The notes beneath the pieces are model-generated. The model ran no database searches and was not told where the DNA came from. It saw only the letters and a list, made by a program, of their open reading frames with translations. Shown piece after piece: positions 23,784 through 24,530 of a DNA stretch of 24,530 nucleotides (position 1 is its first letter; each line of letters opens with the position of its first letter). Where the stretch lies: assembly GCA_910578845.1 (NCBI GenBank), contig CAJTSL010000053.1:1-24530 (forward strand), read 5' to 3'. Source of the stretch: an uncultured Lachnospiraceae bacterium (GTDB taxonomy: Bacteria; Bacillota; Clostridia; Lachnospirales; Lachnospiraceae). The position numbers and the translations under genes were made by a program.

Positions 23784-23839
23784 TTGACAAATAATTGCGC
23801 CTTATGTATAATAACACTTGCGTTGTATAGAAGGCGCAA
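23784..23839 (+). promoter_or_regulatory. tRNA-Ser promoter with flanking inverted repeat
   Basis: TTGACA (23784-23789) and TATAAT (23807-23812), both perfect, 17-base spacing. TTGCGCCTT (23795-23803), inside the spacer, is repeated inversely as AAGGCGCAA (23831-23839) just past the expected start site, so the dyad brackets the -10 element. Confidence 0.85.
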
Positions 23840-23872
23840 ATTTCATATTGGTAGAGGATAAGTTCAGGCTAT

Positions 23873-23960
23873 GGAGAAATACTCAAGAGGCTGAAGAGGC
23901 GCCCCTGCTAAGGGTGTAGGTCGCTTACGCGGCGCGAGGGTTCAAATCCCTCTTTCTCCG
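23873..23960 (+). tRNA. tRNA-Ser (anticodon GCU)
   Basis: An 88-base type II tRNA. The acceptor arm is GGAGAAA (23873-23879) against TTTCTCC (23953-23959) with discriminator G at 23960. The anticodon stem 23900-23904/23912-23916 holds GCT at 23907-23909, reading AGC and AGU serine codons. A long variable arm (about 23917-23937) identifies it as a serine-type tRNA, and the T-loop TTCAAAT is at 23941-23947. The 3' CCA is not encoded. Confidence 0.95.
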
Positions 23961-23980
23961 TTTTATCTACTAATATTATG

Positions 23981-24007
23981 AGCCAGACATGGTGTCTGGC
24001 TTTTTTG
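23981..24007 (+). terminator. Terminator after tRNA-Ser
   Basis: AGCCAGACA (23981-23989) pairs perfectly with TGTCTGGCT (23993-24001) around a TGG loop and runs into a T-tract (24001-24006). A textbook intrinsic terminator separating the tRNA from the rRNA promoters. Confidence 0.92.
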
Positions 24008-24128
24008 TGCCATTGCTTGTCTTGCGCTGTTTTTTCAAAATTTTTGAAGCCAATAAATGTCTGTACCCATTATTTATCATTATTTATAGATGCTTCAAAA
24101 TTAGTCATAAAAAAATTGAAAAAACATC

Positions 24129-24158
24129 TTGACAAGAGCGCAAGCACAGTGATACAAT
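24129..24158 (+). promoter_or_regulatory. rRNA operon promoter P1
   Basis: TTGACA (24129-24134) and TACAAT (24153-24158), 18-base spacing, preceded by an A-rich stretch (24109-24126) that resembles an UP element. About 355 bases upstream of the 16S start. Confidence 0.8.
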
Positions 24159-24254
24159 GAAGCTCCACCGCCTGAGCGGCAGGCCGGGATCGGCCCTGCA
24201 AAGGAGCGTGAGGGAAGGGGAAAGGAAAAAAATAAAAAAATTTCCAAAAACCCC

Positions 24255-24283
24255 TTGACGAAGCCCATCAGGCGTGGTAATAT
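24255..24283 (+). promoter_or_regulatory. rRNA operon promoter P2
   Basis: TTGACG (24255-24260) and TAATAT (24278-24283), 17-base spacing, with an A-rich run at 24226-24250 upstream. Tandem promoters are usual for rRNA operons. A TATACA at 24281-24286 is an alternative -10 with looser spacing. Confidence 0.65.
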
Positions 24284-24511
24284 ACAAAAGCTGCGTGCCG
24301 GTGAAGCGGCGGGGCAGCAAGAGCAACGAATGCACATTGACAAACGAACAGTAATGCAACCCTGAAAATTCAGAAGGAAGCCTGCCATGAGAATGGTAGG
24401 CGGAAAAAAAGAGTTATCAGAGAAAAGAACAGTAAGACGGAACAAGGAAGCCAAGCTTGTCTTGTGACCGGAATCAGACGGCTAAGCTAAAGCGAAGCGA
24501 AGCGAGGCATA
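24284..24511 (+). other. rRNA operon leader
   Basis: Untranslated leader between P2 and the 16S gene. It contains a 9-bp hairpin (24380-24388 against 24393-24401, one G-U pair) closed by a GAGA tetraloop of the GNRA class, followed by A7. The stretch just before 16S (24490-24507) repeats GCGAA. The region around 24450-24490 probably forms the processing stem with sequence beyond the window. I cannot identify a definite boxA. Confidence 0.6.
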
Positions 24512-24530
24512 TTTATCGAGAGTTTGATCC
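24512..24530 (+). rRNA. 16S ribosomal RNA, 5' end (partial)
   Basis: AGAGTTTGATCC at 24519-24530 is the universally conserved start of bacterial 16S rRNA. By comparison with E. coli numbering the mature 5' end should be about position 24512. The gene continues beyond the window. Confidence 0.93.

Noticed and set aside
23978..24160. 60-codon plus-strand open frame
   Set aside because: It runs across the tRNA terminator and the P1 promoter and has no ribosome site.
24101..24454. 117-codon minus-strand open frame
   Set aside because: It covers the rRNA promoters and leader, which explain the sequence better.
1..24530. CRISPR array, prophage or integrase genes
   Set aside because: No regularly spaced repeats and no phage or recombinase proteins are present. 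The tRNA-Ser 3' end shows no duplicated attachment copy within the window.

Overview
The window looks like chromosome of a low-to-mid-GC Gram-positive anaerobe of the Clostridia, most probably a gut Lachnospiraceae. The signs are strong AGGAGG-type ribosome binding sites, consensus TTGACA/TATAAT promoters, an oxygen-sensitive two-subunit class I fumarase, a DUF6382-FHA protein, a DUF6171 cysteine-rich protein, and a CUT1 sugar transporter with no ATPase gene of its own. The family assignment is inference from gene families and layout, with no database search behind it.

Layout. (1) 1-123: a hairpin/palindrome-rich intergenic end, then a membrane-anchored FHA-domain protein (124-1695). (2) 1731-11283: an arabinan/arabinoxylan degradation cluster. 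It holds a minus-strand GH51 arabinofuranosidase, a plus-strand run GH43 - GH51 - DUF6171 - GGDEF/degenerate-EAL/LamG, a minus-strand cytoplasmic GH43, and a divergent plus-strand GH43 lipoprotein. (3) 11340-17873: a promoter with a structured leader, then a sugar ABC transporter (binding lipoprotein plus two permeases), a YesL-like DUF624 protein and a methyl-accepting chemotaxis protein, apparently one operon. A bidirectional terminator separates it from a convergent ArsR-type regulator (18009-18986) with a large beta-rich C-terminal domain. (4) 19255-22760 and 23163-23705: a rhomboid protease, a flavodoxin-like/SCP2 fusion, a HIT protein and the two subunits of class I fumarate hydratase. 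A 353-bp element with 17-bp perfect terminal inverted repeats and several hairpins lies between the two fumarase subunit genes. (5) 23784-24530: tRNA-Ser(GCU) with its own consensus promoter and terminator, then two tandem rRNA promoters, a leader, and the first ~19 bases of a 16S rRNA gene running off the end.

How it may work together (inference). The lipoprotein GH43 would cut arabinan outside the cell. The lipoprotein binding protein and two permeases would import the arabino-oligosaccharides, using an ATPase encoded elsewhere. The cytoplasmic GH43 and GH51 enzymes would release arabinose. The ArsR-type regulator is a candidate local sensor, the chemoreceptor could couple the same sugars to movement, and the GGDEF-EAL-LamG protein could tie intracellular glycan to cyclic-di-GMP. 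The most unusual items are that GGDEF-EAL-LamG protein, translationally coupled to a GH51 gene, and the structured inverted-repeat element splitting the fumarase genes.
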